From: Pseudobacteroides sp.
GTDB taxonomy: Bacteria > Bacillota > Clostridia > Acetivibrionales > DSM-2933
DNA: 64,000 nucleotides
Direction of reading: 5' to 3'
NCBI RefSeq assembly: GCF_036567765.1
Contig: NZ_DATCTU010000033.1
Coordinates: 97,203-161,202, forward strand
Numbering within the stretch: the first letter of the stretch is position 1; each line of letters begins with the position of its first letter. Positions 9,925-16,998 of this stretch are shown here, one piece after another. The position numbers were made by a program, and so were the translations under genes. Below the pieces are notes generated by a model. The model searched no databases. It had not been told where the DNA came from and was given only the letters and a program-made list of their open reading frames with translations.

Positions 9925-10049
9925 ATTTCTACTACATCGTAACCAAATTTTATGAAAATAATTCCTGTAACAAATCTACTGTACTGTCTAAATTCTTTGT
10001 AGACTGAGTTTACAAAACGCTGTGTCATGTAAATTCAAGAAGAAATGGA

Positions 10050-10084
10050 CACAAAAAAAACAGGTGATTGCTTTGTCACCTGTT
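10050..10084 (-). terminator. Terminator of the Hcp-like toxin / immunity operon
   Basis: A 9-bp stem (10059-10067 with 10076-10084) is followed on the minus strand by a run of eight T residues. It lies 45 nt after the stop codon of the 111-residue gene and separates that operon from the exported-protein operon downstream. Confidence 0.85.
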
Positions 10085-10128
10085 CCAATACCGCATTCTA
10101 CTATATTAAATTCAAATATACAATATGA

Positions 10129-10464
10129 CTATTTGTTTTCTTCATCAATCATCTTAAGTGCAGTTGCGATTTGTGGGAAATCGTTTTGTCTACAATTATT
10201 ATCTGTTATTTCCTTTAGTGTAAACTGCTCAATCTTGCCGCCAACTTGCCTTTCATATTCAAATACTTTTTTATTATAAGTTACAACGACACCATATTCA
10301 TTCATTTCTTCATCTTCCATAAAAGAAACTAATAATAATTCGGCTATGTCAAACCCCTTTTCAATTAATATAGACCTAAGTTCATCCCAATCTGAATCAG
10401 TCCTAATGTAATCCGTTAACTCATTAATATCCTGTATATAATTCTTTTCTTGTGTAGTAAACAT
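10129..10464 (-). CDS. Putative immunity protein for the adjacent deaminase toxin
   Basis: A small acidic cytosolic protein (111 residues) with ribosome-binding site GGAGGGG. It has no signal peptide, no membrane segment and no recognised family. It starts 18 nt after the stop of the Hcp-like/deaminase gene and is followed directly by a strong terminator, so the two genes form a closed two-gene operon. A toxin followed by a short acidic gene is the standard arrangement in polymorphic toxin systems, which makes an immunity role likely by position. Alternatives such as an unrelated SMI1/KNR4-like protein cannot be excluded. Confidence 0.6.
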   Translation of the reverse strand: MFTTQEKNYIQDINELTDYIRTDSDWDELRSILIEKGFDIAELLLVSFMEDEEMNEYGVVVTYNKKVFEYERQVGGKIEQFTLKEITDNNCRQNDFPQIATALKMIDEENK

Positions 10465-10482
10465 AAATAACCCCTCCTAAAA

Positions 10483-11439
10483 TCACTTTTTTAATGGTGT
10501 AACCATTTTATTCAATAGACCTTTTGACATAGCGACTTCTTGACAGACTGGACACATGTCCCTTGTTGCTCCCATTGCTAAAATTTCTACTTCTTGTTCT
10601 TCTGCTGCTCTCATCAAAGATTGTTCTGCGTCATTAAGGCGGTTAATACTATCACCTTCAGGTACTTTATTCTTAATAACCCTGTCATTTTTACGAATAT
10701 CAGTACGTACTATGCCTTTTTGTCCTGCGGAGCTAACCCAAAATTCTTTTTTACCATCTTTGGTTCTAACAAGTGCTACACCAAAAGTTGTCCTCTTTTT
10801 TTCTTCCTCTGACATAACATTTTTAATATCATCAACTCTTGCTTGCACTGCACGCTTGTCTTCCAGTGTAGGAGCTTGATTATTAAATTGCATTTCTTTC
10901 TTACTTGCAATAAGCCGATCAGTGAAACTGATTCCACCTACAGTAGTTTTTCCAAGACTTTTATCTTCTAATACTTGTTCTTCCTGTGTTTGAGGTAAAA
11001 TCTTAGTTCCTTTAATCTCTGGAGACTTCATTTCTGCTTTGGCTGTCTGCTGTGCAGATGAAGTGCATTCAACATCAGTTCCAGCTAACTGCCTAACAAA
11101 AAGCGAAAAGTATCCAACCCCTGTATTATTTGAGAACCGTTCCGAGTAGTCTACTACAAAAGCTTTGGAAAAGTTAACCTTTCGTACCACTTGATTGGAC
11201 TGGGTTTCCTCAACAGTTATGTCCTTATAACAATTAGGGTCAGTTGCTGGAATTAATGCCCACTCATAAAGTGGTATTGTCTTTTCGTCTGCGTCGATTT
11301 TACCATTAATTATCATAGAGTTTATTGGGTAAGTTCTTCTACTGGTATAATCATCTGATGGTGGTTCTACATAAAAAGTGACAGATTGCACACATTTCTC
11401 TAAGGTTATACTGCCTAAAATAGATACCTTAAAATTCAT
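10483..11439 (-). CDS. Hcp/TssD-like protein fused to a C-terminal deaminase toxin domain
   Basis: This 318-residue protein has two parts. Residues 1-125 resemble the beta-barrel tube proteins of type VI secretion (Hcp/TssD): an INSMIINGKIDADE segment, LYEWALIPA, then FSKAFVVDYSERF and GVGYFSLFVRQ, in the same order as DAYLVEYSE-type motifs in TssD. Residues 125-190 are a polar linker. Residues 195-318 look like a cytidine-deaminase-fold toxin: strands TFGVALVRT and KEFWVSSAGQ, a DAE motif near residue 268 (catalytic Glu, with Asp in place of the usual zinc-binding His) and CPVC near residue 296. The DxE plus CxxC pattern matches polymorphic-toxin deaminases of the BURPS668_1122 type as I remember them. 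There is no signal peptide and no sheath, baseplate or VgrG gene nearby. The delivery route is unknown; the Hcp assignment is less certain than the deaminase. Confidence 0.6.
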   Translation of the reverse strand: MNFKVSILGSITLEKCVQSVTFYVEPPSDDYTSRRTYPINSMIINGKIDADEKTIPLYEWALIPATDPNCYKDITVEETQSNQVVRKVNFSKAFVVDYSERFSNNTGVGYFSLFVRQLAGTDVECTSSAQQTAKAEMKSPEIKGTKILPQTQEEQVLEDKSLGKTTVGGISFTDRLIASKKEMQFNNQAPTLEDKRAVQARVDDIKNVMSEEEKKRTTFGVALVRTKDGKKEFWVSSAGQKGIVRTDIRKNDRVIKNKVPEGDSINRLNDAEQSLMRAAEEQEVEILAMGATRDMCPVCQEVAMSKGLLNKMVTPLKK

Positions 11440-11516
11440 TATGTCCCCTCACTATCAATATTTAATTTATCAATCCTCCCTAGTCAGTATAAATTTTAAC
11501 ATATATAGAAACAAAA

Positions 11517-12083
11517 TCATACAGTTTTTTCAAGCTCTTTCACTAACTTGTAAAAGGTACTCTTCTTTAAATTTAAAAGTCTCATAGCTTCTACTGCCTG
11601 TATATCGTTTTTCTTCCAATCCTGATAAACTTTACAAAAGTCTTTCGGATACTCTGTTTTAGGTCTTCCTAAATGCTTTCCCTTAGCTTTAGCAATGGCA
11701 ATGCCTTCCTTTTGCCTTTGGAGAATATACTCCCTTTCAAGTTCAGCTAAAGCACCAAAAAGTGTAAGTACAAACTTGCCTTGTGGTGTGTTTGTGTCAA
11801 TGCTCTCCTTTAAACTAACAAGTCCAACCCCCTTTTCTTGTAATTGTTCAACTATAAAAAGAAGGTCTTTTGTACTTCTAGCAAGTCTGCTGATACTCTC
11901 AATGTAAAGAATATCACCTTCACGAATATAGTCCAACATCTTTTTAAGTTCTGCTCTATCTGTATCCTTTCCACTTACCTTTTCAAGAAAAACTTTTTCA
12001 ACCCCTATTTCTTGTAAGGCAAATTCCTGTCTATCTGTATTTTGCTCATATGAACTTACACGAATATAACCTATCTTGGACAT
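11517..12083 (-). CDS. Serine recombinase, resolvase/invertase family
   Basis: A full-length 188-residue small serine recombinase. The catalytic domain (residues 1-135) has the nucleophile motif YIRVSSYEQ (Ser near position 9), the arginine motif SISRLARS near residue 65 and the E-helix LFGALAELEREYI near residue 110. Residues 140-185 hold a C-terminal Hin-type DNA-binding part. It would resolve cointegrates or invert DNA at paired sites, or serve as a plasmid multimer resolution enzyme. No transposase lies beside it. The upstream gap (12084-12470) is where a res site would be expected. The active site looks intact, unlike the related protein at 15402-16094. Confidence 0.9.
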   Translation of the reverse strand: MSKIGYIRVSSYEQNTDRQEFALQEIGVEKVFLEKVSGKDTDRAELKKMLDYIREGDILYIESISRLARSTKDLLFIVEQLQEKGVGLVSLKESIDTNTPQGKFVLTLFGALAELEREYILQRQKEGIAIAKAKGKHLGRPKTEYPKDFCKVYQDWKKNDIQAVEAMRLLNLKKSTFYKLVKELEKTV

Positions 12084-12470
12084 TTTATACAGCCCCCTCT
12101 ATTCAAATTTATTATTTATCGTTTATATAAAAATGTCCGTAAAATTCACTTATATTTATCGAACGTTTAAAAAAGCAATAATAAACCTTTATAGACTTGA
12201 ATTTGCGACGTTTATTATAGCTTACTTTTGTAGCCACTGGTCTGCATTCACAAATCACAAATCAACCGCCAAAATTGCCCTTTAAAACCGCTTATTTACT
12301 TTCTGAAGAAAACTACCCAAAAACAAAATAAAAACCCCTACGGGCAAATTAACGAAACCGTAAAGGCAAATAGACCACGAACGAGGATATTAATTTTAAA
12401 CATAACTAACCGCCCATGCAATGTAGGCTCTTATAGCTCGCTCTAAACTACTGAATTTATTCAAAGGCAA
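12084..12470. other. Gene-free stretch upstream of the resolvase, possible res site
   Basis: No gene on either strand is convincing here. It carries partly related TTATCG-containing segments at about 12116-12132 and 12155-12170 (TTATCGTTTATA and TTATCGAACGTT), plus a GAACGAGGATA segment near 12378. Small serine recombinases often act on sites next to their own gene, so this may hold recombination sites. The evidence is weak. Confidence 0.25.
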
Positions 12471-12629
12471 CTACCACATTAAACTCTCTTCATCCCAATT
12501 AGTACCACAACATGGTGTCTGTTCCCCATCTTCTGCACAATTTATACACAAAATGTCACCACAAAAAGGACATTTCTTATACTTTTCATCCTTCTCAATA
12601 GTACGTCCGCAACTATCACAAGTTAACAT
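12471..12629 (-). CDS. 52-residue zinc-binding mini-protein
   Basis: An ATG at 12629 with AGGAGA upstream opens a 52-residue frame ending at TAG (12471-12473). It encodes CDSC at the N-terminus, CPFC near residue 20, a CINC pair and a CC pair near residue 40. Eight or nine Cys residues in 52 positions, mostly as CxxC pairs, mark a double zinc ribbon or treble-clef fold. Such mini-proteins usually bind nucleic acid or a protein partner. It lies between the resolvase and the HipA-like gene on the same strand. Confidence 0.65.
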   Translation of the reverse strand: MLTCDSCGRTIEKDEKYKKCPFCGDILCINCAEDGEQTPCCGTNWDEESLMW

Positions 12630-12690
12630 ACTTAATCATCTCCTTATTTATACTTGTTACCCCTCCAATTTATAGAATACACCGTCACGC

Positions 12691-13818
12691 TTAAGACTTA
12701 TCCAATAAAACCCCAGCTCGATGTCTTACTAACTGGGTTAAGACTGATAAACGCTCTTCCGATAAGTTGTAATTTGAATGTCTCTTAAATTCGAAGCCTA
12801 ATAACTTCCTCAATCTGCCTCTTTGGGTAGAAGTCAAATAACCCCTCACTACGTCCAAGTTTGTCGCAGGAATAAATGCAAAGGTCATTTGCCTTGACTG
12901 CAAATACTCGTCCAAGTTCAGCAAATCACTGTCAAGTCCGTAATTTAGCAACGACACCCCATTGTCAAATATAGGTGCAACATCTAACAGTTCGCCAGTT
13001 GTGTTGCTTCTTATAAACCCGAAATTATTAAAGTGCCTATCCTCATTTATTACTACAGCGTCAAAAGCCATTAGGTCAAGTAGCTTGTTTTTAGTATTGT
13101 CACTTGAGTTGGAAAGTATTTCTGATACTGGCATGTTCCCAAAAACATCAAAAGCCGAAATAAAAGAGAGACTCTCAGAAGTAAATAATTTACAGGTTGA
13201 ACATAAAACCCCCTTCCACCGCTCAAGGTCATATGTCACAGCATCCAACCCCATAGCTAAGGCTACCTGACTGGCATAATACTCCGAGTAGGGTTCTTTG
13301 CCCGCATTAGAATACCCTTCTGTCCCAGCTTTGTATAACAAAACCTCGTTGTTAATCCTTCTCCAACACTTTCTCAACATTCCATTCGTTGTAGGCTCAG
13401 GCGAACTTATAACCCCACTTACTTTGGTAATGTGCCCTGTAAACGCAGATAATGCTAAAACCTCAGAAAAGTTATTGTCGTATAGGTTGTAGTCCTTCCA
13501 TAAGTAGCTAGAATCATGAGGGACTACCCAATAATCATCTACAAGACTTAACCCTAGTGTGATACCTAATAGAGATATTAGTCTAGGCTCGTTATTTCCT
13601 ACTAACGAGCCTAAAATACTCTCGACAAATGCCCTGTTCTTAGGTACAAATCTGTGCTGTAACCAAGAAATTAGGGTATCCACTTTAAAGTTGTATGGTA
13701 ATAGTACGTCGTTAACCAATATGTTGTTTACTTGATAAGTAATCTCACCAAGTGCATTCCATGATAAATTGAAGTCGATTAACGCTATGTCCTTCTTTTT
13801 AAGAATAAAATGTCTCAT
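12691..13818 (-). CDS. HipA-like serine/threonine kinase
   Basis: A 375-residue protein whose C-terminal half has the HipA-fold catalytic signature INEDRHFNNFG near residue 258 (catalytic Asp and metal-binding Asn) and IFDNGVSLL near residue 283 (the metal-binding Asp of the DFG-equivalent). An upstream Lys/Glu region near residue 150 would correspond to the ATP-binding part. The N-terminal 140 residues are unlike HipA of E. coli and contain no HTH, so this belongs to the stand-alone HipA-like/CtkA-type group. HipA kinases phosphorylate translation or cell-cycle targets and act as toxins held in check by a HipB partner. No HipB-like gene is adjacent; the gene 57 nt upstream encodes a DUF1413-like protein that may be its partner. 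Confidence 0.75.
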   Translation of the reverse strand: MRHFILKKKDIALIDFNLSWNALGEITYQVNNILVNDVLLPYNFKVDTLISWLQHRFVPKNRAFVESILGSLVGNNEPRLISLLGITLGLSLVDDYWVVPHDSSYLWKDYNLYDNNFSEVLALSAFTGHITKVSGVISSPEPTTNGMLRKCWRRINNEVLLYKAGTEGYSNAGKEPYSEYYASQVALAMGLDAVTYDLERWKGVLCSTCKLFTSESLSFISAFDVFGNMPVSEILSNSSDNTKNKLLDLMAFDAVVINEDRHFNNFGFIRSNTTGELLDVAPIFDNGVSLLNYGLDSDLLNLDEYLQSRQMTFAFIPATNLDVVRGYLTSTQRGRLRKLLGFEFKRHSNYNLSEERLSVLTQLVRHRAGVLLDKS

Positions 13819-13874
13819 AAATACACTCCTGCTTGACTGAACTAGTATAATCTTTCGGTGGATTTGAAATCAAA

Positions 13875-14081
13875 CTACTTCTTTCGATATTTCTGAGCAG
13901 ATACTACGAATCCTAGACGCTCAACATCAGGTATTTTACCGCTTTCAACATCAACAGATAACCACGTTCCCAATAATGCAGGTGGCATGGTAATGATGTC
14001 ACGCAAGTAAAATTCGCTACCCGACTCTAAATCATCAATCCTGCGAATCACCTGTTTATATAGTTCTTCATATGTGCCCAT
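13875..14081 (-). CDS. DUF1413-like small protein, possible partner of the HipA-like kinase
   Basis: A 68-residue protein with the pattern LESGSEFYLRDI, then LLGTWLSVDVESGKIPDVERLG, which I recognise as the short DUF1413 type (a small alpha/beta domain often found in toxin-antitoxin-like neighbourhoods). AGGAGG precedes the ATG. It lies 57 nt upstream of the HipA-like gene on the same strand, so co-transcription is likely. It may be an antitoxin or accessory factor; this is inferred from position only. Confidence 0.6.
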   Translation of the reverse strand: MGTYEELYKQVIRRIDDLESGSEFYLRDIITMPPALLGTWLSVDVESGKIPDVERLGFVVSAQKYRKK

Positions 14082-14184
14082 AATAATCCTCCTAGTCCAC
14101 TTAAATTTATTATATATGTAATATGTATTCAGTTTAACATATAGTTAATAACTGTTGCACTTTTAGTAATACCACTTATACTTG

Positions 14185-14527
14185 TCACATTTTGTACTGC
14201 AAAGGCGACACCGCTAACAATATTATTCGCAAGTTACCCTTCGAATTTAACGAGAAATATGATGTCTCTAGAAAATATTTTTTGTTAAACAACCAAAGTG
14301 GGTTTTCTATTCCGTACTTGTCACATAGAAAATTAACGGATGCTACAACAGATGTTGCCTGAATTTGGGTAAACTTACTGAAATTCAAGCTCTTTTTCCA
14401 CTGCAAGTATCCTTTCAGCATAACTTGTTTTGGTACTGTAAAATATGTCTAAAAAATCTCCAAAACAAATCCAGAAGTTGCCGAAATTGTCGTTGGATTG
14501 TAACACCATATCATTTAAGTTAATCAT
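14185..14527 (-). pseudogene. Frameshifted gene, two overlapping fragments (50 and 78 codons)
   Basis: An ATG at 14527 starts a 50-residue frame (through FLDIFYSTKTSYAERILAVE) ending at TAA 14375-14377. A second frame covers 14421-14185 and continues with IQATSVVASVNFLCDKYGI, then NPLWLFNKKYFLETSYF and IILLAVSPLQYK. Read together they resemble one small family in which an FYSTKSEYER-like N-terminal part precedes an xPxWVFxxKYFLxxPYF motif and a final ESPxEFKxRNIFV. The C-terminal RNIFV part is missing here. The simplest explanation is a frameshift near 14380-14420 in a small gene of a toxin-antitoxin-like type. Programmed frameshifting is possible but there is no obvious slippery site. Confidence 0.5.
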
Positions 14528-14595
14528 CAGAACCCCTTATTATTTCTAATGTTTAACTATATGTTTATTTATTATAATAAGTATACAAATTAAAA

Positions 14596-14808
14596 TCATA
14601 AACCGCAAGATTTTAGCGACACAATAACAAAAACTGGTATCCAAAGTAAAAAGCCAGCTTTTATAACTGTACTATATTTCGTATGAGACACAGAACGATT
14701 CCCAAGAGTTCGTTGAAATATCGCAAAGATTAAACTAAAAATAAATGTGCATCCAAAAGAAATTACCCCTGAACAGATTAAAATATTTGCAAATGACATG
14801 TTATCCAA
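14596..14808 (-). CDS. Small two-pass membrane protein, divergent from XRE regulator
   Basis: A 70-residue protein starting at TTG (14808) with a perfect AGGAGG and ideal spacing. Two hydrophobic segments (about residues 6-30 and 48-66) are joined by a basic loop, so it is a small inner-membrane protein. It is transcribed divergently from the XRE repressor gene, and three operator-like palindromes lie between them, so it is probably under that repressor's control. Function unknown; a small membrane toxin or an element-encoded stress protein would fit. Confidence 0.55.
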   Translation of the reverse strand: MDNMSFANILICSGVISFGCTFIFSLIFAIFQRTLGNRSVSHTKYSTVIKAGFLLWIPVFVIVSLKSCGL

Positions 14809-14838
14809 TGTGCAGTCCTCCTTTTATATGTTGCTATA

Positions 14839-14941
14839 AATGTAATTTCCACTTATAGTTTAATTTAGTAGCAATAAAATTACAAGTATAAATTACACTT
14901 ATAATTATATCAACATTTAATATATTAGTGTAATTTACACT
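14839..14941. promoter_or_regulatory. Three operator-like palindromes between divergent genes
   Basis: A perfect 15-bp palindrome AGTGTAATTTACACT lies at 14927-14941. A one-mismatch version is at 14884-14900 and a degenerate version at 14839-14854. Their centres are about 42 and 45 bp apart, close to four helical turns, so a dimeric repressor could bind all on one face. The adjacent XRE gene at 14997 is the obvious candidate regulator. Confidence 0.6.
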
Positions 14942-14996
14942 TATGTTGTGTTTTAACGACCAGTAAAACTTGTTACAGTTTACTGGGGTGATAAAA

Positions 14997-15332
14997 ATGC
15001 AAATTGACTATAAAAAACTTGGCAGTAGAATTCGTATTGTAAGAGAAAAGAAAAGGTTAACTCAAGAACAACTTGCTGAAATGGTAGAACTGTCAAATAA
15101 CTATATAAGTAATATTGAGTTAAACCGTTCTATACCAAGCCTTGATACATTAGTCAAAATTTGCAATGCTTTGGAGGTTACACCTGACTATATTTTAATT
15201 GATTCAATTTATACATCAAAAGAATATATAAAAGACGAAATTGCGAAGAATCTTAACAAGTGCAACGAAAAAAGCATAAAAATTATATCAAAGTTTATTA
15301 GTCTGATCCTTGAAGAACAAGATTTACCATAA
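14997..15332 (+). CDS. XRE-family transcriptional repressor
   Basis: A 111-residue protein with an N-terminal HTH_3 domain (residues 5-62; RIRIVREKKRLTQEQLAEM, then NNYISNIELNRSIPSLDTL). The C-terminal helix (residues 75-111) probably dimerises. The ATG at 14997 was preferred over an upstream TTG in the same frame because GGGGTG lies directly before it. It is the only plus-strand gene of the left accessory region and resembles the SOS-independent repressors of clostridial mobile elements. It most likely binds the palindromes just upstream and controls the divergent membrane-protein gene as well as itself. Confidence 0.85.
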   Translation: MQIDYKKLGSRIRIVREKKRLTQEQLAEMVELSNNYISNIELNRSIPSLDTLVKICNALEVTPDYILIDSIYTSKEYIKDEIAKNLNKCNEKSIKIISKFISLILEEQDLP

Positions 15333-15350
15333 AGTGAGCTTAAATACAAA

Positions 15351-15384
15351 AATAACCCCTCTACTTAACTGTAGCGGAGTTATT
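15351..15384. terminator. Imperfect bidirectional hairpin between convergent genes
   Basis: Positions 15351-15364 pair with 15371-15384 with two mismatches. The hairpin lies between the XRE gene and the recombinase-like gene, which converge here. T-runs are poor, so it is a weak candidate terminator. Confidence 0.4.
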
Positions 15385-15401
15385 CAAGTGGATGTGATAT
15401 T

Positions 15402-16094
15402 CTACTTCTTGGTACTATTTATAATACCAGCATCCGTTAATAGTTCATGAAATGCGTATTGGCTGTAAGCATACCATTTACAAGCATTAGTTCCTCCGTA
15501 GTTTATACTATCAGAGTGTTTACAAGCAACAGGAGTGACGTCTTTCTGAAATAACCCCTGTGAACCAAAAAGCTGTATAACCTTGTTCATAAACATATCA
15601 AATGTATCAATTACCCTATAATAACAAGTATCATTGTATTTTGCATAACGTCCATTACAAAATGAAGTTGTTTGCTTTTCAAGTTCCGCAAGTAATTTTA
15701 TAAATTCAAAAACAAAGTCTCCTCTTATTGTTGATGTATCTATATACGGTTCTGAAATAGATTTAAAAAATATACCTTGGCTTCTTAAAAAACTGATAAA
15801 CTCTAATAGTTCTTGGACAGATGATGCCATACTTTTAATGTCCATAGCAACCACAACATCTCCCTTATTTAGTACTTGAAGCAAAGAGGCATACCCTGGC
15901 AAGTCAGCATTTATTGGTAACTGTACATATTTCCGTATATTTTTATCAACAAATATGTTCTGTTTTGGTACTATTGCTAATAATGCAATAACCTTTTCAT
16001 TTAAAATCTTTTCGTTATTCTCCTTTGCTAACTTCATTTGATAATATGTAGCCTGTGGCAATATAAAAGTTCGAACATACCCATACATTTTCAT
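15402..16094 (-). CDS. Serine-recombinase-fold protein lacking catalytic residues
   Basis: A 230-residue protein whose first 140 residues follow the resolvase fold: MYGYVR start, a GDVVVAMDIKSMASSVQELLEF segment equivalent to the active-site arginine region, and FVFEFIKLLAELEKQ equivalent to the E helix. The nucleophile motif YxRVSxxxQ is replaced by YVRTFILPQ, so the Ser is gone. The SRLARS arginines are replaced by KSMASS. It therefore should not cut DNA. Residues 150-230 replace the usual HTH tail with an unrelated Cys- and aromatic-rich domain. It may act as a regulator or site-specific accessory factor of recombination, or have been recruited for another role. Start codon follows a reasonable site after GGAGTGAATT. 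Confidence 0.7.
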   Translation of the reverse strand: MKMYGYVRTFILPQATYYQMKLAKENNEKILNEKVIALLAIVPKQNIFVDKNIRKYVQLPINADLPGYASLLQVLNKGDVVVAMDIKSMASSVQELLEFISFLRSQGIFFKSISEPYIDTSTIRGDFVFEFIKLLAELEKQTTSFCNGRYAKYNDTCYYRVIDTFDMFMNKVIQLFGSQGLFQKDVTPVACKHSDSINYGGTNACKWYAYSQYAFHELLTDAGIINSTKK

Positions 16095-16194
16095 AAATAA
16101 TTCACTCCAGTCATATTTTTATTTTATAGTGTTGACTATAAAGGAATATGTCACTGAATAAAGTACCCAACGTCTTAAAAATAAAGACTTAAAA

Positions 16195-16230
16195 AAAAGT
16201 CACCATGAGTAACCCCTCATAGAGACTTTT
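16195..16230 (-). terminator. Terminator of the SpoIIID-like pair
   Basis: A roughly 15-bp stem with two mismatches (16195-16209 with 16216-16230) is followed on the minus strand by a run of eight T residues. It lies 13 nt after the stop of the 83-residue regulator gene. Confidence 0.75.
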
Positions 16231-16242
16231 ATAAAACAATTA

Positions 16243-16494
16243 TTAGGTACTTATTTTGTATTTATTACGTGTTGCATTTCCACCCCTGATATGTCTTTCA
16301 GCTTTATTAATTTCTAAAATGATTTTTACTTCTTCTGCAAGCTGCGGATATAAATCCATGAGTCGTTCAACAATGTCCTTATGAACTGTGGACTTACTAA
16401 TGCCGAAATTTTTTGCCGTATCTCTAACGGTAGCTTTATTAGCTATGGTATAATTAGCTAGAGACAAAACCCTTTCACTTATATACTCTTTCAT
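16243..16494 (-). CDS. SpoIIID-like DNA-binding regulator
   Basis: At 83 residues it has the size and pattern of SpoIIID, the mother-cell sporulation regulator: start MKEYISERVLSLANY, HTH region NKATVRDTAKNFGISKSTVHK, the LYPQLAEEV segment and the basic tail ERHIRGGNATRNKYK. The HTH and the basic HIRGGxAT tail, which inserts in the minor groove, are both intact, so it should bind DNA. It overlaps the upstream paralogue by 4 nt, so the two are translationally coupled. Its position inside an accessory region, without spoIID or mreB neighbours, suggests an element-borne paralogue rather than the chromosomal spoIIID. Confidence 0.85.
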   Translation of the reverse strand: MKEYISERVLSLANYTIANKATVRDTAKNFGISKSTVHKDIVERLMDLYPQLAEEVKIILEINKAERHIRGGNATRNKYKIST

Positions 16495-16676
16495 AGTCGT
16501 TTTTCCCCCTTAATCAATTTTGAAGAAAAATGACCAATTCCTTTCCTTTTTATAAGTGCTGTTTGTACAGTACTTTTGCTTATACCAAACTTTTTTGCAG
16601 CTGCTCTAACGGTTGCCTTGTTTTCAATAATAAAATTGGCCAAATCTACAGCACGCTCTTCTATGTACTCCTTCAA
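16491..16676 (-). CDS. Truncated or diverged SpoIIID-like paralogue
   Basis: It aligns with the next gene from its start (MKEYIEERAVDLANF, then NKATVRAAAKKFGISKSTVQ) but loses similarity directly after the HTH and lacks the HIRGG basic tail. Alignment with the paralogue favours a TTG start at 16676, with AGGGGGGA as ribosome-binding site; a GTG at 16697 is also open in frame. The product is about 61 residues. It could still dimerise or bind DNA weakly and might modulate its neighbour or the host SpoIIID. It may equally be a decaying copy. Confidence 0.65.
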   Translation of the reverse strand: MKEYIEERAVDLANFIIENKATVRAAAKKFGISKSTVQTALIKRKGIGHFSSKLIKGEKRL

Positions 16677-16827
16677 TTCAGAATTCCCCCCTGTCACACC
16701 TTTGTTGGTAAAATATGTATAGCATTGAAATTGTATATGGAATTATTGGTGATAAATCCTATGGTATATTTATGCTTTAAGAAGGCCATATATGAAAAGA
16801 TTTGTTAAAAACCTTAAATATGAAAGA

Positions 16828-16853
16828 TACAATGACTATACAATGATTGTACA
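16828..16853 (+). promoter_or_regulatory. Candidate controller-protein operator (C-box)
   Basis: TACAATGA occurs twice, at 16828 and 16839, 11 bp apart, and the second copy is part of the perfect 13-bp palindrome TACAATGATTGTA (16839-16851). Tandem, closely spaced operators upstream of an R-M operon are typical of C-protein control. The R gene starts about 150 nt downstream. Confidence 0.4.
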
Positions 16854-16930
16854 TATACCATGCAACTTATTGTCTGTAGACTTATAAGCAGAATTTTAAT
16901 AACATATATTGGAGGATATATATATAATTA

Positions 16931-16954
16931 CATAAAAATCAATTGATTTTTATG
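16931..16954. promoter_or_regulatory. Perfect 24-bp palindrome upstream of the endonuclease gene
   Basis: Positions 16931-16942 are the exact reverse complement of 16943-16954. The palindrome ends 44 nt before the endonuclease start codon. It could be an operator for the controller-type protein encoded downstream, or an RNA hairpin limiting endonuclease translation. Confidence 0.5.
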
Positions 16955-16998
16955 AGGTATTAAATGTAGTGGAATTTTATTACTAGGGGGTGCAGATT

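Noticed and set aside
10483..16700. Possible complete type VI-like or contractile injection system around the Hcp-like gene
   Set aside because: No sheath, baseplate, spike, ClpV or membrane-complex gene is present in the window.
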